From: Micrasema longulum
Lineage: Eukaryota; Arthropoda; Insecta; Trichoptera; Brachycentridae
Length of the DNA: 64,000 bases
NCBI GenBank assembly: GCA_022494885.1
Contig: JAGVSM010001703.1
Location: 1-64,000 of the forward strand
Reading direction: 5' to 3'
This document shows, piece by piece, positions 20,581 through 31,924 of this stretch; within the stretch, counting starts at the first letter, position 1; each line of letters begins with the position of its first letter. The position numbers were made by a program, and so were the translations under genes. Below the pieces are notes generated by a model. It saw nothing but the letters and a program-made list of their open reading frames with translations. It was not told the origin of the DNA and did no database searches.

Positions 20581-20819
20581 TGTGACGTAAAAGAAAACAC
20601 AGCGTCTTGTAGAGCAGAAAAAAATATATTGACGTATAGTTTTTACCGTTTTCTTTCGCTATTGGGGTTAATTTTTAACATTGGGGAAAACGGACACAAC
20701 TTACGTTAACACTTAATAATAATGTTGGTGCAATATTAATAAATTCGAACGTTTTTAAATAAAGCATCGGTAGAGTCGTTAAGTTTGTTCAATGTTTGCG
20801 TCAAGTTCGGGAACGAATC

Positions 20820-21173
20820 AGCCGGCAGCCGGCAGCCAGCAGCCAAGTAATAATGCGTTTTCAGCCAAGCGTCACAGCATATACATAAGAACGACTAAAG
20901 ACTAAGAAGGGCACAAGTGTGTTCCGATAGTAATGTTCCGTCGAGACATCGATTCTTTCGGCGGAGGAAATTCAACGCTGCATTTTCCGTTTCGCTCAAG
21001 AAAAACTGCAGCGCGGGGCGCCTGCGTCGCGCGGGCGGCGCGGGGGGCGGGGCGGGGGCCGGGGCGGTGCATCGGGCAGGGGGGGCCGGACACGATTCAG
21101 ACAGTTGGACGGCAAACTTGCCTCTCGCCGGTCCTCCGCGCCGAGCACGACCGCGGCTCTTGCAACTGACAAG
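20820..21173 (+). promoter_or_regulatory. GC-rich island, putative promoter and first exon 1a
   Basis: After thousands of AT-rich bases, composition rises sharply. A 7-mer array (GCCGGCA twice, then GCCAGCA) at 20820-20842 leads to a block with GC boxes (GGGGCGGGG near 21047) and many CpG sites. The sequence ends at CTGACAAG|GTAAAT, a good splice donor after 21173. TTCAGACAGTTG near 21094 could be an initiator. Frames across it are Pro/Ala/Gly/Arg-rich on both strands, as expected from composition, so it is read as an untranslated exon. No TATA box was found. The gene is not identified. Confidence 0.5.
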
Positions 21174-21381
21174 GTAAATAAATCCCAAAAGTGCACCGGT
21201 AGTGGCGTTACGTAACGAAATTAAGTGCGGTCAAAAATTCGAATGATATTTTTTAGCCGCTCGCATCAGTGGCGCGGATTTTTTTCTGGTTTCCCGCCCG
21301 CGCGTTCGTTTGTTTTCTTCGGCGGCCAGAGTGACAGTTGATTGGCGACACTTTCGCGCGGTGGTCGGTCGCGTTGCGTTT

Positions 21382-21515
21382 TCAGTACTCAGTTTTCAGC
21401 CGGTAGAGTATTCCTACGAGGTGCAACTCCGCAAATGACGTTGCTCGGTTTGCGGGCCGAGGACTTTCCGACGGGAGGGTTTCTTTCCTCTTCGCTGTTT
21501 CCTGTTTATCCCAAG
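21382..21515 (+). CDS. Putative alternative first exon 1b with a 27-codon start
   Basis: A TCAGTA initiator-like site at 21382 is followed at 21435 by an ATG opening a frame (M-T-L-L-G-L-R-A-E-D-F-P-T-G-G-F ... V-Y-P-K). After 27 codons the frame reaches CCCAAG|GTGAAG, a plausible donor after 21515 in phase 0. Unspliced, the frame closes at 21614. Composition is GC-rich like the island upstream, and a TGACGTCA site lies at 21571. The protein is not recognised. A third donor-like site (AAAAT|GTAAGT) occurs at 21872. The exon is inferred from signals alone; transcript data would be needed to confirm it. Confidence 0.35.
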
Positions 21516-21874
21516 GTGAAGTTGACCTTTCTTCTGCATTTTTTGGCCGGAAGTTTCAAACTATCTGGCGTGACGTCATCGCGGTGTGTTTTTGATGCAG
21601 TTTTTATTAATTGAAACATATTTGCGCGTGGCAATACTCAAATGCCAAACTTTTTTCGTTAACCTTTAGATGTTTTCAGGTAAATGTTAATTTGAGTTTT
21701 TATTTATTTTTCAGCTGTGATTTAAATTCTGTCCGAATTAATGATTCTTAATCAAACGAAGGCTTCGTGTTGAATTTTAATTTGCGAATCGAATTGAAAA
21801 TATAAAGTGCACAATAAAGTGCACAAAGTGATCATTAAATGGACAAATGATTTTTGAAGAAGTGTTAAAATGTA

Positions 21875-22635
21875 AGTTTTTTTATTGTTTTTGACGCATT
21901 ATCATTAACTCGTTATCTGATAAGTATCTTACCATATTTATATTTATTTCATACAATATCATAACAACAAATTCGGAATAGAGTTAATCAAAATTAGTCA
22001 GATAGTTTAAAAAAATATAAGTAGGTATTTGAGAATTTTTAAAAAAATTAAAAAATTATTAAAATATAAACATGATATGAATTAATAGATACAATATATT
22101 ATAACGTGATTATAAATTTCATATTGACATCATTTTATAAAAAAACACAAATTTCATGTTACCATGAAAAAACTGTAGTGGATTAGACATGTTTTTTTTT
22201 TCAAATGCATTTTCCGATTAAGTTTTATAATATACTCGTATGTACAATTCGTAAATTTATTTTTAAGTTTTATTTTTACATGAAGCCTTTTTTTTCAAAT
22301 ATGTTAACTTTTCTGCAAAATATAAATCATGTAGATTATTTTTGGTTAGAAAATTTATTTAGGTAAAAAAAAGATTTATTTTGAACTAGCACCTTCATAA
22401 ATTCCTATGGGTATGAATGAAAATTTTCGTAAAATAAAGTATTCTTTAATTTTTTTTTTTCAATGTTTAGTTATTTATGTAAACATCAAGTATGTAATTA
22501 AGTTGACAACATACAGAATATTCGGACATTCGTGTGTTTATAATTGTTTTAAGCTATAAATTTAATTTTAAATAAAAAGAAACAATTTTAAAAAAGAAGT
22601 AAACGCTTTTTAACTTTTATTTTAATAACCGTATT
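21875..22635. other. AT-rich, intron-like stretch
   Basis: No repeat or coding signal was recognised. If the donors at 21173, 21515 or 21872 are real, this is the start of a very long intron. Confidence 0.3.
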
Positions 22636-22639
22636 ATAA

Positions 22640-22985
22640 CAGAGATAGAAAACACACAGAAGGGAATATGGAAGTCTGGGTATTTACAGGGCTTATTTAA
22701 CGTCAACGGGTGATTTCAGTAGCAACTTTCATTAACTTTTCTTCTTATGTTTTAACATCTGTATTTCTTGAATCATTTCACCTGGTAATGTTTGTAAAGC
22801 CCAAGAGCTGAAACTTTTATTAAGTGGATGAGATTCATCTGACTCAATTATTTCACCTATACGATAGGCACCGGGTGAAATTATCTTAATTTTTTTATAC
22901 TTCTTCTTGGATCAGTAGGTTTGATCAATAATATTTTGAGTTTGTCAAAATGATTGAAGACATTGACAGGATGTCACCCCCTAGG
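22640..22985 (-). repeat. Rep-A copy, minus strand
   Basis: Contains GGGAATATGGAAGTCTGGGT, ATTTACAGGGCTTAT, 'CAAGAGCTGAAACTTTTATT', 'GGATGAGATTCATCTGACTC' and 'ATACGATAGGCACC', then the linker and right-end block (GTTTGTCAAAATG, CCCCCTAGGGATTTAT). Another unit follows directly, making a tandem pair. Confidence 0.75.
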
Positions 22986-23080
22986 GATTTATAAAGATTA
23001 ACATATTACAAAAAAGCTGGAGGATATTTTGAGAAGAGAACATGGAAGTTTAGGCATTTATTCGGCTTATGGCATGTCAT
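22986..23080 (-). repeat. Rep-A partial unit, tandem to the previous copy
   Basis: Begins 'AACATATTACAAAAAAGCTG' and includes 'GAACATGGAAGTTTAGGCAT' and 'GGCTTATGGCATGTCATT', then stops. Same orientation as the unit before it. Confidence 0.65.
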
Positions 23081-23950
23081 TATTTGTGTGCATGTATTTT
23101 TATGTGCAACAGACGTTTTTAATTTAAATTTTGGTATGTGTATCGTTTAAAAAAATAAAAAGGAAGACTAAATTTAAATTTTGTATGCACATTGCACTTA
23201 GTCTTACATGTTATGCAAACGAATCTTTATTTGAATGAAAATTGAATCTAGTTACTTATAATTCCTAAGATGGAAACTAACTTAACTATATGATTAATTA
23301 TATTACTTAATGTTTAATTTTGAGATGGCTTCTCTGGAAATAATTCATATGTATGTGTTTGCAATAAATGTACAAATAAAATAAATCAACAAAAACCACA
23401 ATAATTAGAAGCGAAAAACCAACATTTAAAATCTGATAATTATTTATAGCAATTAAATTAATAAATTTAATATATATGTATATATTTTTAAGCCAGTGCG
23501 TATTTATTTACCAGTAATATTTTATATGGATAAGGTTGTAAAAACATTATTTTGTTTAGTACATATTTTATATTTTTAAATAAAAAAGGCTTTTACATAT
23601 AAATGTAATAGAAAATACGTCCAAAAAAAATTTTTTTTGCACATTTTTTTTATTAACGCCTTGAATAAAGAATAGTTCAGCCAGTCAATAACCCGTTTAA
23701 GCTTTTTTAAATAATTGATTTAGAACAAACATAAATATTGAAATCTACTGAATTGAAAATAATAGAATAAATATAAAAAATGTATTTTTCAAAGTCTTGT
23801 TTTATTTAATTACATACAAAATTTACATTCATTGCGAACTTTTACTGATTTCAATAAAATTTTGGAATTTTGAAACATAGACTTTTTTAAGAATAATTTT
23901 AATAAATTGCGGCGTTTACTTTCTGAGTAATATAATTTTTATTTTTTAAA
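23081..23950. other. AT-rich stretch, nothing recognised
   Basis: No supported feature. Confidence 0.3.
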
Positions 23951-23951
23951 T

Positions 23952-24088
23952 CTAATACCCGTATGCAGAGACACAACTTAAGGTGAGGAAAGTAAATTCT
24001 AATTTTAAATGCAGAGAATAACCCGAAGGTGAAGACAATAGAATGTACTTTCCTCACCTTAAGGTTTGTCTCTGCATACGGGTATTAG
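23952..24088. mobile_element. Palindromic MITE, 137 bp
   Basis: Two 49-base arms, starting CTAATACCCGTATGCAGAGA and ending in the same bases on the other strand, differ at only 3 positions. They enclose a 39-base centre. The structure is that of a miniature inverted-repeat transposable element. The target duplication is ambiguous because flanks are A/T only. High arm identity suggests recent insertion. Confidence 0.8.
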
Positions 24089-24289
24089 TTAATTTTATGT
24101 AGTTTACTGCTTATTTTTATAATGTTTGGGAATATATTATCTTTCTGTAGTTATTTCTTTCGTGTATTGTATATTATGATAAAAGAAGCCGTTGGTTATA
24201 CGCGTAGTGAATAAAATGAAATATAAATCGTCCTTGTTTATCTAGGACAAAACGAATTAATTTGTAAGGATTTTAAATGCTTACGTAGT

Positions 24290-24490
24290 TAGTTTGTTAG
24301 GTTACCATAGATGAGGTCCTGGGTTCGATTCTCAATAAGGTCAACATGAAACATTTATTTTAAAAATATGTTTGTTCACCTTAACATTTTTAATTGCGTT
24401 AATACGCACATAGGCATAAGTCGTCACTAATCGTTTTGATTTTATGCAAAAAATGATCGAGATACTCTGATATAAAAAAGTATTTGATTA
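24290..24490 (+). mobile_element. SINE-1 copy, old
   Basis: The B-box region TCCTGGGTTCGATTCTC is well kept. Downstream are the module 'ATGAAACATTTATTTTAAAA' and remnants of the body ('AAAAAATGATCGAGATACTC'), heavily mutated. Confidence 0.6.
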
Positions 24491-24494
24491 GTGT

Positions 24495-26455
24495 GCAGTG
24501 TTTTATATTTATTTATCTTTTTATTTAAACACTCACTAGAATGCATTATATAATTGATTAAACAATGTATTCTTTAATGGAAAAATCCATGCCGTGCCCG
24601 TGCCCAAGTATAATCATAATATAATGATTTAATTATTTTAATGTATATATTTTTAATATTGATTGGAATAGAAAATGCAACATTCTGTTTTTAGATAAGT
24701 ATATTTTTTATGTTCTTATCGATTATTTGAATTATTATCAATATAATTAGTTTATCAATTGTATTGTGAAAAAAAAACAAATTCCAGTATTAATCATAAT
24801 ATGCGTCGTGGAATCATTTTTTCAATTAATTATTTGGTTCCAAATTGACTTATATGTAGGTATAATACATAGGTGTGCTAAATTAGCTAAACTCAAATCA
24901 TTAAATTCGCATATATGAAAATAACTTAACTTAATTTTAATATTCTTACCGTTGTTATTTTATAATGACTAAGTTGTTAATTTTTAATTAAAATGACGTA
25001 ATGACGACACAGTTTAAAGTATTCAAATTTCTTACACCTAAAGTTAACCTGAATTTTTGCTTGCTTGTTGTTTGCTTTTTGATTATTATTTCATTTTTAG
25101 ATTTTATGCTACAGTATATAATTGTTTTTTTTTTTTTACTTTTTTAACGCCATGTAGGCTTTTTTTGTATTAAATATATAAATTTAAAGTAAGAGATGTG
25201 TTTTAAAAAAAATTGCAAATAAATATGAATTTAGAAGAATAAAAATAAGAACAACAAAAAAAAACAATAATCGGGAATACTAACATAAGTCAGTAAAAGG
25301 TACACAATTTGAATTAACGTAGTTGTATTTGAGTATTTAAGATTGAAGATAATGAATTGATACAGTTCCTTTTTAAATTCAATTAAATATGTATATATGT
25401 ATCATTTGTTTTAGATACATTTACAAAGAAGAGTTTATTGAATCTGGTAACCCGGCCATAGCCTAAAAATATCTTTAAAATATACTGTTTGTAGATTTAC
25501 TGGAATATTAAAAAAGTCCCATAAGAAAGATAAATCTATTTTAACCTTCCAAGTTTAATAATGTTTTTATTCCACTCTTGAATTTTGACATGTCAAAAAA
25601 TATTTAAAGCCACCCAAAAGTAAATCTAAACTTATTTCTAGGAATTCATTATACATCCGCTTGAAACCTACACTTGTATACTCTTACAATAAACTAAAAT
25701 AACTAGATTTTATTGATCATTTCGTTATGATCATAGAACAACGACGCATGAGATTTTTTTCAACTTTACACAAGATTGGTTAGTTTATTTTTTTACATTT
25801 TCTTTCATTACTCGGTAAGTGCAAAAGTATATTTATTTATTCTTTCATAATGGATTATTTTTTTACAAAGCATATAATGTTTCCTCACTGGGGTGTCCCG
25901 TACAGAAAAAAACATTTTATATAATTTGAAACATGCCATATTAAACATAATAATACCATAATTTTAAATACACACTAAATATAGTAAAACTATGTAAAAC
26001 TTACAAACAAAAACCTTTCGATGCTTAGGTTAATTACGTTTATTTTTTTTAAACCTAGAATATGATATAAATATCAGTTTACACCTTTTTACGAGTATTT
26101 TTTTTTTCTGAAAATATTTTTATTTTCTTTAGTTTTAGATTTTTTTTTGGATCCATAATTTGTGTAAGATTATCATAATTTTATGTATTATTCAATTTTG
26201 GATTCATTATCTTTTGACATCTCTAGTAAAAAATATGCTGTACTTTTTATGTTTAAAAAAATGCCGTTAACCTCAGAACAGGTATCAACTATACCTAGTG
26301 AGAATAGACAGTGCTTAATATTTTTGCTTAAATTTTAATTTTGCATATTTATTTATTTTTTACTTTCTTCACTATTTTGCAAACAGATCATTATAATATC
26401 ATGTTTTACTTATAATAAACGTCGATTTTTTTAAAAGTACACGTGGATAAAAATT
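24495..26455. other. AT-rich stretch, nothing recognised
   Basis: Nearly two kilobases of AT-rich sequence without a repeat, exon-like segment or RNA that could be identified. Confidence 0.35.
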
Positions 26456-26459
26456 AAGA

Positions 26460-26705
26460 CACATAAACAAGGAATACATATAATAAATACAAAAACCTCA
26501 CCAAGTCACTTTTTGTGGCTTGTTGGTGATGTTTATCTACATAAATATAAATCCTACTTTAAAATAAATATCTTTACATTAACAATAATAGTCAAAATAA
26601 GGAGCAGTAGTTTGATTGTATCCGCTCAGTAAAAAAAATATTAAAAAAACAAATACTTACATCATGAAAAAAAAACAATTTACAAATAATTTAAATTAGC
26701 ACACA
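26460..26705 (-). repeat. Rep-B copy 1 (likely LINE 3' end)
   Basis: Shares a roughly 200 bp order with 40145-40365: AATAAATACAAAAACCTCAC, CAAGTCACTTTTTGTGGCTT, 'TTGTATCCGCTCAGTAAA', 'ACACATTATTTATAG'. The A-rich side and orientation suggest the 3' end of a minus-strand LINE whose coding part is lost. Confidence 0.55.
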
Positions 26706-27131
26706 TTATTTATAGACAATTAATATAAAAACTTTTGATGAATAGGCCAATTTCTGATAACGGTATTACACGTATATTATGTAACATAATTACAATAATA
26801 GACCACAAATAAAATATATATGTAGAAAATCCGGTAATGATATTTCATTCAAGTCTTTAAAAAATATGTAAGTTCTACCGTAAAATCTTTAAAAAAACTT
26901 AAAAGTAATTTTCCTCAAAATTGTTTTGAGTTTTCTTACATAACTACAAAATAAAATGAAAACCATGCAAAAAATTTGTAAGGTAAAAAAATAAACCACC
27001 AAATGGTGAACATAAAATATAAAAATAAAGAATAATTTTATCAAAAACATCTGGCAATCATGAAGTTTTGCCTACATTAATTACATCGTTTATCTTTTAT
27101 GCATGCATGGGTATATGTATGTGTGTATTTG

Positions 27132-27164
<33 letters not shown>

Positions 27165-27300
27165 AAATAAATAAATATACATAAATACATATATTAAATA
27201 GTAAACATATAAATTAATTTTGAAAATACGTTATATAAACCAGGTTTTTTATATTTCTCCCTCTTTTTTATTCCTTTCACAAATGAGAACCACTTTTGGA
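26706..27300. other. AT-rich stretch with an (AT)n microsatellite
   Basis: A TA dinucleotide run of about 24 bases lies at 27133-27156, flanked by GTATGTGTGTATTTGTATAT-type sequence. No gene signal was found. Confidence 0.5.
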
Positions 27301-27304
27301 TTTG

Positions 27305-27570
27305 AAATTGTATCGTTGTATAATGGTACGTGCGTTTCCCTAACGTGTTCGAGGTCCGGGGTTAGATTCCTTGCAAATTGGATATAAAATTAGTTCAGAA
27401 GGGGATTTTCCGTTACAATATTATACTGTCCCTAGACTGGCACCTGAAACAAAAGACTGATCTCCTTACCTTGATGTAACAATATATCAAGTTAAACTGC
27501 ATTTGTCGTACAAATTGAGTGCCCTATGCACCACCGGGTGCGGATAAGGGGTTGATGACGTATTAGAAAT
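27305..27570 (+). mobile_element. SINE-1 copy
   Basis: Head with A-box-like 'TATCGTTGTATAATGGTACG' and B-box-like GGTCCGGGGTTAGATTCC. The body follows with 'CTAGACTGGCACCTGAAACA', 'GACTGATCTCCTTACCTTGA', 'GAGTGCCCTATGCACCACCG' and the terminal GGTGCGGATAAGGGG. Near full length. Confidence 0.75.
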
Positions 27571-27599
27571 GAAATTTCCGCATGTGAGGTCAGATATTA

Positions 27600-28565
27600 C
27601 AAGGCGGTAGGCATACCGAGGTAGATACGAGTAGTATAGATGTTCAATATACTCTCTCAGTATGTACTCTCAGATAGACTTTGTAATTGTCCCCTTGGGC
27701 CGCGATTATGAACGGCTATCTTTATCGGTATATACTGAGACGGTTTAAACTAATATAGATATTTATGTACGAAAGTGTGTATATTTGTATTAAAATATTT
27801 TCGTCGGTAACCGGTAATTGAACATTAGAGTAGGCCGATGATGTATGAAATTAAAAATTTTTTTTTAGACATTAAAGTAAAGGGGGTAAAAAATTACCAT
27901 TTTGGATCACATTGAGCGTAAACAATATTAAAAACAAAAATTCCATGGTTCTTTTGGCCCTCAATTGAGGTTTGAAGTTTATCGTCTGAACACATTGTTA
28001 ATTATCTATAATCATAAAAATATTTTTTTGTTAGTAAAGATGTACTTAACTGAATTACATAACAAATTGAAACACGTTTTAAAATTACCGAAATGCAAAA
28101 AGTTTACACTCTGCGGAACTGATTCCGTTGAGCGCCTGGCTAATATTGACGAAAACAATGGCTCATTAAAACAATGCTACCCATTTATTACAAAACAAAG
28201 TGCAACTCACGCCCTTGGATGCTTATTAAATAAGGTTTAGTGCACATTAGAAAATTTTGTTGGACTGATTTTCTTACTTAAATACGAAATGACAGCCGGT
28301 TTAGCGCAAAAAATCTAATTTTTCGAAAACTTCAAGTTCTAGTTGAGGGCTAAAAGTTATATCGATTTTTTTTATTTTATTCTTTGCATTCCGAGTAATT
28401 CAAAATGCAGATGTTTAGACCCCTTTTATTTCGAAATTAGGAAAAAAAGATCGGCCTACCCTATTGAACATGTTAAGAAAATTGTAAACATATTCTATTT
28501 TTTATACAGAAAACTTAATTTTACTTTATGGATGAAATTGAAAATAAATTTCAACTTCTAATCAT
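27600..28565. other. Unassigned segment with a 91-codon frame
   Basis: The frame at 27965-28240 (+) contains K-L-P-K-C-K-K-F-T-L-C-G and later Q-S-A-T-H-A-L-G-C-L. A neighbouring frame lies at 28343-28561. Neither shows a recognisable domain or splice context, and both are within the length range of chance frames in AT-rich DNA. They could be debris of a transposase. Not called as genes. Confidence 0.3.
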
Positions 28566-28569
28566 TATC

Positions 28570-28705
28570 GAGGCTCTGGACGTTTCCCGCTAACTGTTCA
28601 TCGGCAGTTCATGTCAGAACTGCGGGACGCGACCTGATCCTGAGAGAATGCCCTGAACACGAACAGAGATGCCTGGAGGCTCTTTGTGAAGTGACGATGA
28701 TAATG
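28570..28705 (+). pseudogene. LINE J5 ORF2 terminus, decayed
   Basis: Bases align with the better copy at 35395-35570 on the other strand: 'GACGTTTCCCGC', 'TTCATCGGCAGTTCATGTCA', 'GAACTGCGGGACG', 'GATGCCTGGAGGCTCTTTGT', then GATGATAAT. Frame lost by indels. Confidence 0.6.
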
Positions 28706-29270
28706 TTTTTTTTAGAAAAGTATTTGCTATTTTGTCATTCACTGAGCTTGACGTGTTTTTCACGTCACGATAAATATAATATTGTACTGCATTGTTGGGA
28801 TCCTATGCCATGCAATTGCTGCACATTATGGGCGTTGCATAGCATTCTTTGAATGCTGAGATACAGAGATACTGTGATTGTATGACCCGCTGCGTTTGTT
28901 GGGTCGTGCAAATGCGCCACTCCTCGCCCCTTTTAATACTGTTTCTTATGCTTTTCTACTCGCCACGATCGACTGTCCTTGATCTGTTTTAATACGAATA
29001 CAAATAAGCATTATATCATCAACGAAGTGCAGCGTATCGTAATGAAAATTAATAGCAATTACTATATTTTAAGGTCGAAATAATCGGCGTGCAAGCGAGG
29101 TTAAATAAAAAAAATGATCAACCTCAAATCTACATTTTTTAATATCCATCAAACCAGCCATTTCAAAACTCAAAAAAACATTTAACTTAAGTTGGACCAC
29201 AAAACATCGAGTTAAAATATGCTGAATTTGAAATACAAGTTGCCTTTTTTGTCAAAATGGACTGAATGAG
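28706..29270. other. Mixed-composition stretch with a TGACGTG palindrome
   Basis: At 28749-28767, TGACGTG and CACGTCA form an inverted repeat around TTTTT. A less AT-rich segment at 28785-28985 (for example GACCCGCTGCGTTTGTTGGG and 'CGCCACTCCTCGCCCC') has no recognised identity. Possible regulatory DNA or an unrecognised repeat. Confidence 0.3.
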
Positions 29271-29274
29271 TAGT

Positions 29275-29355
29275 TAACAAATAACAACGGAGATATTTTC
29301 AACGAAATATGGAAGTCTAGGCATTGACAGGGCAGGGCTTATTATCAGTCATTAG
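29275..29355 (-). repeat. Rep-A fragment
   Basis: Minus-oriented piece with AATATGGAAGTCTAGGCATT, 'GACAGGGC' and CAGTCATTAGC. Confidence 0.55.
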
Positions 29356-29673
29356 CTAGCAGGGGCGAATCGTCCAAATAAGCGATTATGCACAGCTGAC
29401 CATTATATTTGACTTTCGATAATAATATTTTATGGCATGTCAATAAAAATGGTTTTCGTTTAGATAATTTAGAACGATTAGAAATTAGTAAAGCCATTAA
29501 TCAAAAACTTCAAATAATAAATAATCAATTAAATTTAACTTGAGTCCTCTTTTAAAACTACTCCCGTTATGATTTATTTTATCTTCTTTCTCTCTCTTTC
29601 TTTCAATTTTCTGTCTCTTTCATACAATATTTATTATATAAATAGCAACGCGTGTAATTATAAGTTAGTTAAA

Positions 29674-29760
29674 TTCCTGACGATGAGGTAGTAACCTCGA
29701 AACCGGTCGAAGTGTAATAAAAAAATTAAAGTGGTTTATATAAATTTATAAACAAATAAG
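29674..29760 (+). ncRNA. Hammerhead-like motif at a Penelope-like element end
   Basis: TTC, CTGACGA, t, GAGGT-agta-ACCTC, GAAA, CCGG, TC, GAA. This gives the hammerhead core (C-U-G-A-N-G-A and G-A-A-A), a 5 bp second stem, a palindromic ACCGGT in the stem-III position, a U-C cleavage dinucleotide and 3 bp of stem I. One extra U before the second stem departs from the consensus. The AT-rich tail (AAAGTGGTTTATATAAATTT) is shared in style with the motifs at 4.2 and 53.2 kb. Confidence 0.5.
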
Positions 29761-29764
29761 TGTA

Positions 29765-30460
29765 AAATGTCATACTACTAAGTGAAAAATGTTTTTGAAA
29801 ACAATAATATATTTTATAGTAACGTTTATGGGAAAATAAATAAAATTATTTTTTTACCATGAATCTACACCACCGTTTATATTTTTCATTAAATTGTATT
29901 CATCTATAAGTGCGCCCGTGCCCAGCTCGTTCTCAGTGAACGATGAAACTAGCCGATTACCTCAGCTTATTGCTCCATACAAAAAACTACTCATTATTTT
30001 CCATCTTCAACCCAGTCGCGGTATTTTAGTACTAAAACAAGCATGCAGATAAAAAATATTATTTAATGATTCTCTATTTGGAAACTAGTATTTCGAAGAT
30101 TATTTCCGAAGGACAATTTTCTTTGATAGGATACCGTTGATATATCACGTCTCGTATAGTACATGTGCCGTTTGGAGGGGCCGTTTTTGGCATTATTCAT
30201 TTTAAAAGAATCGGCCAATGCTCCGAATTGGCTGAACCTGCTGAATGTCATCGTGGTATTTTTTAATAAACTTTTTGTACAATCGTTGTATTAAAATAGT
30301 GTAAAGCTACGTATATTTCAGTAAAAAAAAATATTGTTTGAGTTTATTTTTACAGAACCACAGAAAAAAATAGTTGTTAATAATTATATTACTTAAATAT
30401 TATGTAATTACATGTAGGTACAAATCGATTTTTTTTGTAGATTACATATTAAAAAAATAC
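29765..30460. other. AT-rich stretch, nothing recognised
   Basis: The minus-strand frame at 30063-30251 shows no domain. No other feature is supported. Confidence 0.3.
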
Positions 30461-30464
30461 TGCT

Positions 30465-30605
30465 TGCCACTGTTGGCTGGTTTCAGTGGCTTCTTCTGTA
30501 GTTCCTTCTCTGATATCTTCCCCATCTCTGTTGTTATTTGTTAATCCAAATAACACCTAGCGAGTGAATTTCAGTATTTTATCAACATGCATTTGGACAA
30601 AAACA
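30465..30605 (+). repeat. Rep-A fragment
   Basis: Right half: 'CCACTGTTGGCTGGTTTCAG' region, CCATCTCTGTTGTTATTTGT, 'AACACCTAGCGAGTGAATTT' and ACATGCATTTGGAC. Confidence 0.5.
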
Positions 30606-30724
30606 AAATATTTTTAATGAGTTGTTTTATCATACTGTTTTAACGCATCTTATTTGAGTTTTTTTTTGTGAATAACGCACTCACTTTAAACATTTAAAAA
30701 AAGAACTATTTTGTATGGACTTTC

Positions 30725-30980
30725 ATAGTTCCCCTTTCCACACCTAACGGTACAAAGGGCACTGAATTAGTACTCCAACAGCAGTGCATCTCCATATTTT
30801 TTTTTTTTGTAAAATGGTAAATGATCAGTCTTACGTTTTAGGTGCAAGCTCAGGGACAATGAAATATTGTGGTGTAAAAACACCCTCTTAAATAAATATT
30901 TTAAAAATCGAACCCGAGACCTCTTGCATGGTAGGTAAACTTTTTAACCATTAGACCACGAGGTGGACTGGACCTTTTTA
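30725..30980 (-). mobile_element. SINE-1 copy, minus strand
   Basis: Complement of the family 3' end (CCCCTTTCCACACCTAACGG, 'GGGCACTGAATTAGT'), then the body ('GATCAGTCTTACGTTTTAGG') and a well-kept head complement (TCGAACCCGAGACCTCTTGC ... CATTAGACCACGAGGTGGAC). Almost full length. Confidence 0.8.
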
Positions 30981-30984
30981 TGGC

Positions 30985-31785
30985 GAATACAATATGATAT
31001 TGAAAACCAAAATACAAACGATATTTCCTAAATTTTTTTAAATTTGCCATCAATAACTTTACAGTTAATTCTTCGCTCAAATTTATTAGACTCTGTCTTC
31101 GTATATTTTTTAGACCTCTTCATTCTGAGCACAGTATTATGTGTAGAAGAATTGAAATGACGTATATCTAAATTATGTCCTTGAGCGTTAACTAGGTACA
31201 GTGTTATAAATTGGTAATAACCTTTACTTATGCGTTTGTAACAGAAAAAAAATCGTATAAAACGTACGCACGAGCAAAAACTGTATGTTTATTTGGTTCG
31301 CCGACAAGCACTAACACATAAACATAGGCTATTAAACATTTAAATGCACTATACACATATTCACGCATATTTTATTTAAAATTATTATTATTACCATTCC
31401 ATATTCATAAAATGTATGTAATACATATATTTAAAGTTGCTTTTGACTAGAGTAGTTTATCCTGTTTTAAGACAGTAAAAATATGAAATAGTTATCAATA
31501 AATAGAAAAAAATCATTTAAAACCATATTTTTAGAAAAAGGTAATAAGCATTGTAAAAACGTGGTAAAATACATCATTTAAAATATATCAATGAAACGTA
31601 TTGAAAAATGTTGTAAAATACGTAGTGAAAAAAACCAATTAAATAAACGTAGTAGGTATGTCATTGTCCTTGTGTTGTCATTTGCTAAAATTACTTAATT
31701 TTTTTCGTGTATCATTGTTATAATCAGTTATTTATATAACAGCCGTAATAAGTATAATATTAGTTGAATGTTTTCATGACTAACC
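30985..31785. other. AT-rich stretch, nothing recognised
   Basis: No supported feature. Confidence 0.3.
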
Positions 31786-31789
31786 AGGT

Positions 31790-31870
31790 AATGACACGTC
31801 ATAAGTCCTGTTAATGCCTTGATTTCTATGGAAATTTCCCTTATAATAAATGTTTTCCCTCTTTTTTGCG
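31790..31870 (+). repeat. Rep-A fragment
   Basis: Short piece with 'CATAAGTCCTGTTAATGCCT' and 'TATGGAAATTTCCCT' in family order. Confidence 0.45.
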
Positions 31871-31924
31871 ATAAATGTTAATGTAAAAAATATAATTATT
31901 TTTAAAAAACGGAATATAGTTATG

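Noticed and set aside
20895..21196. Several overlapping Pro/Ala/Arg-rich frames on both strands of the GC island
   Set aside because: All frames are open because the sequence is GC-rich. Their composition mirrors the base content, they compete on both strands and show no domain. The island is better read as promoter and untranslated exon.
27965..28240. 91-codon frame as a possible small gene
   Set aside because: No domain, no splice or promoter context, and its length is within chance for 64 kb. Kept only as an unassigned segment.
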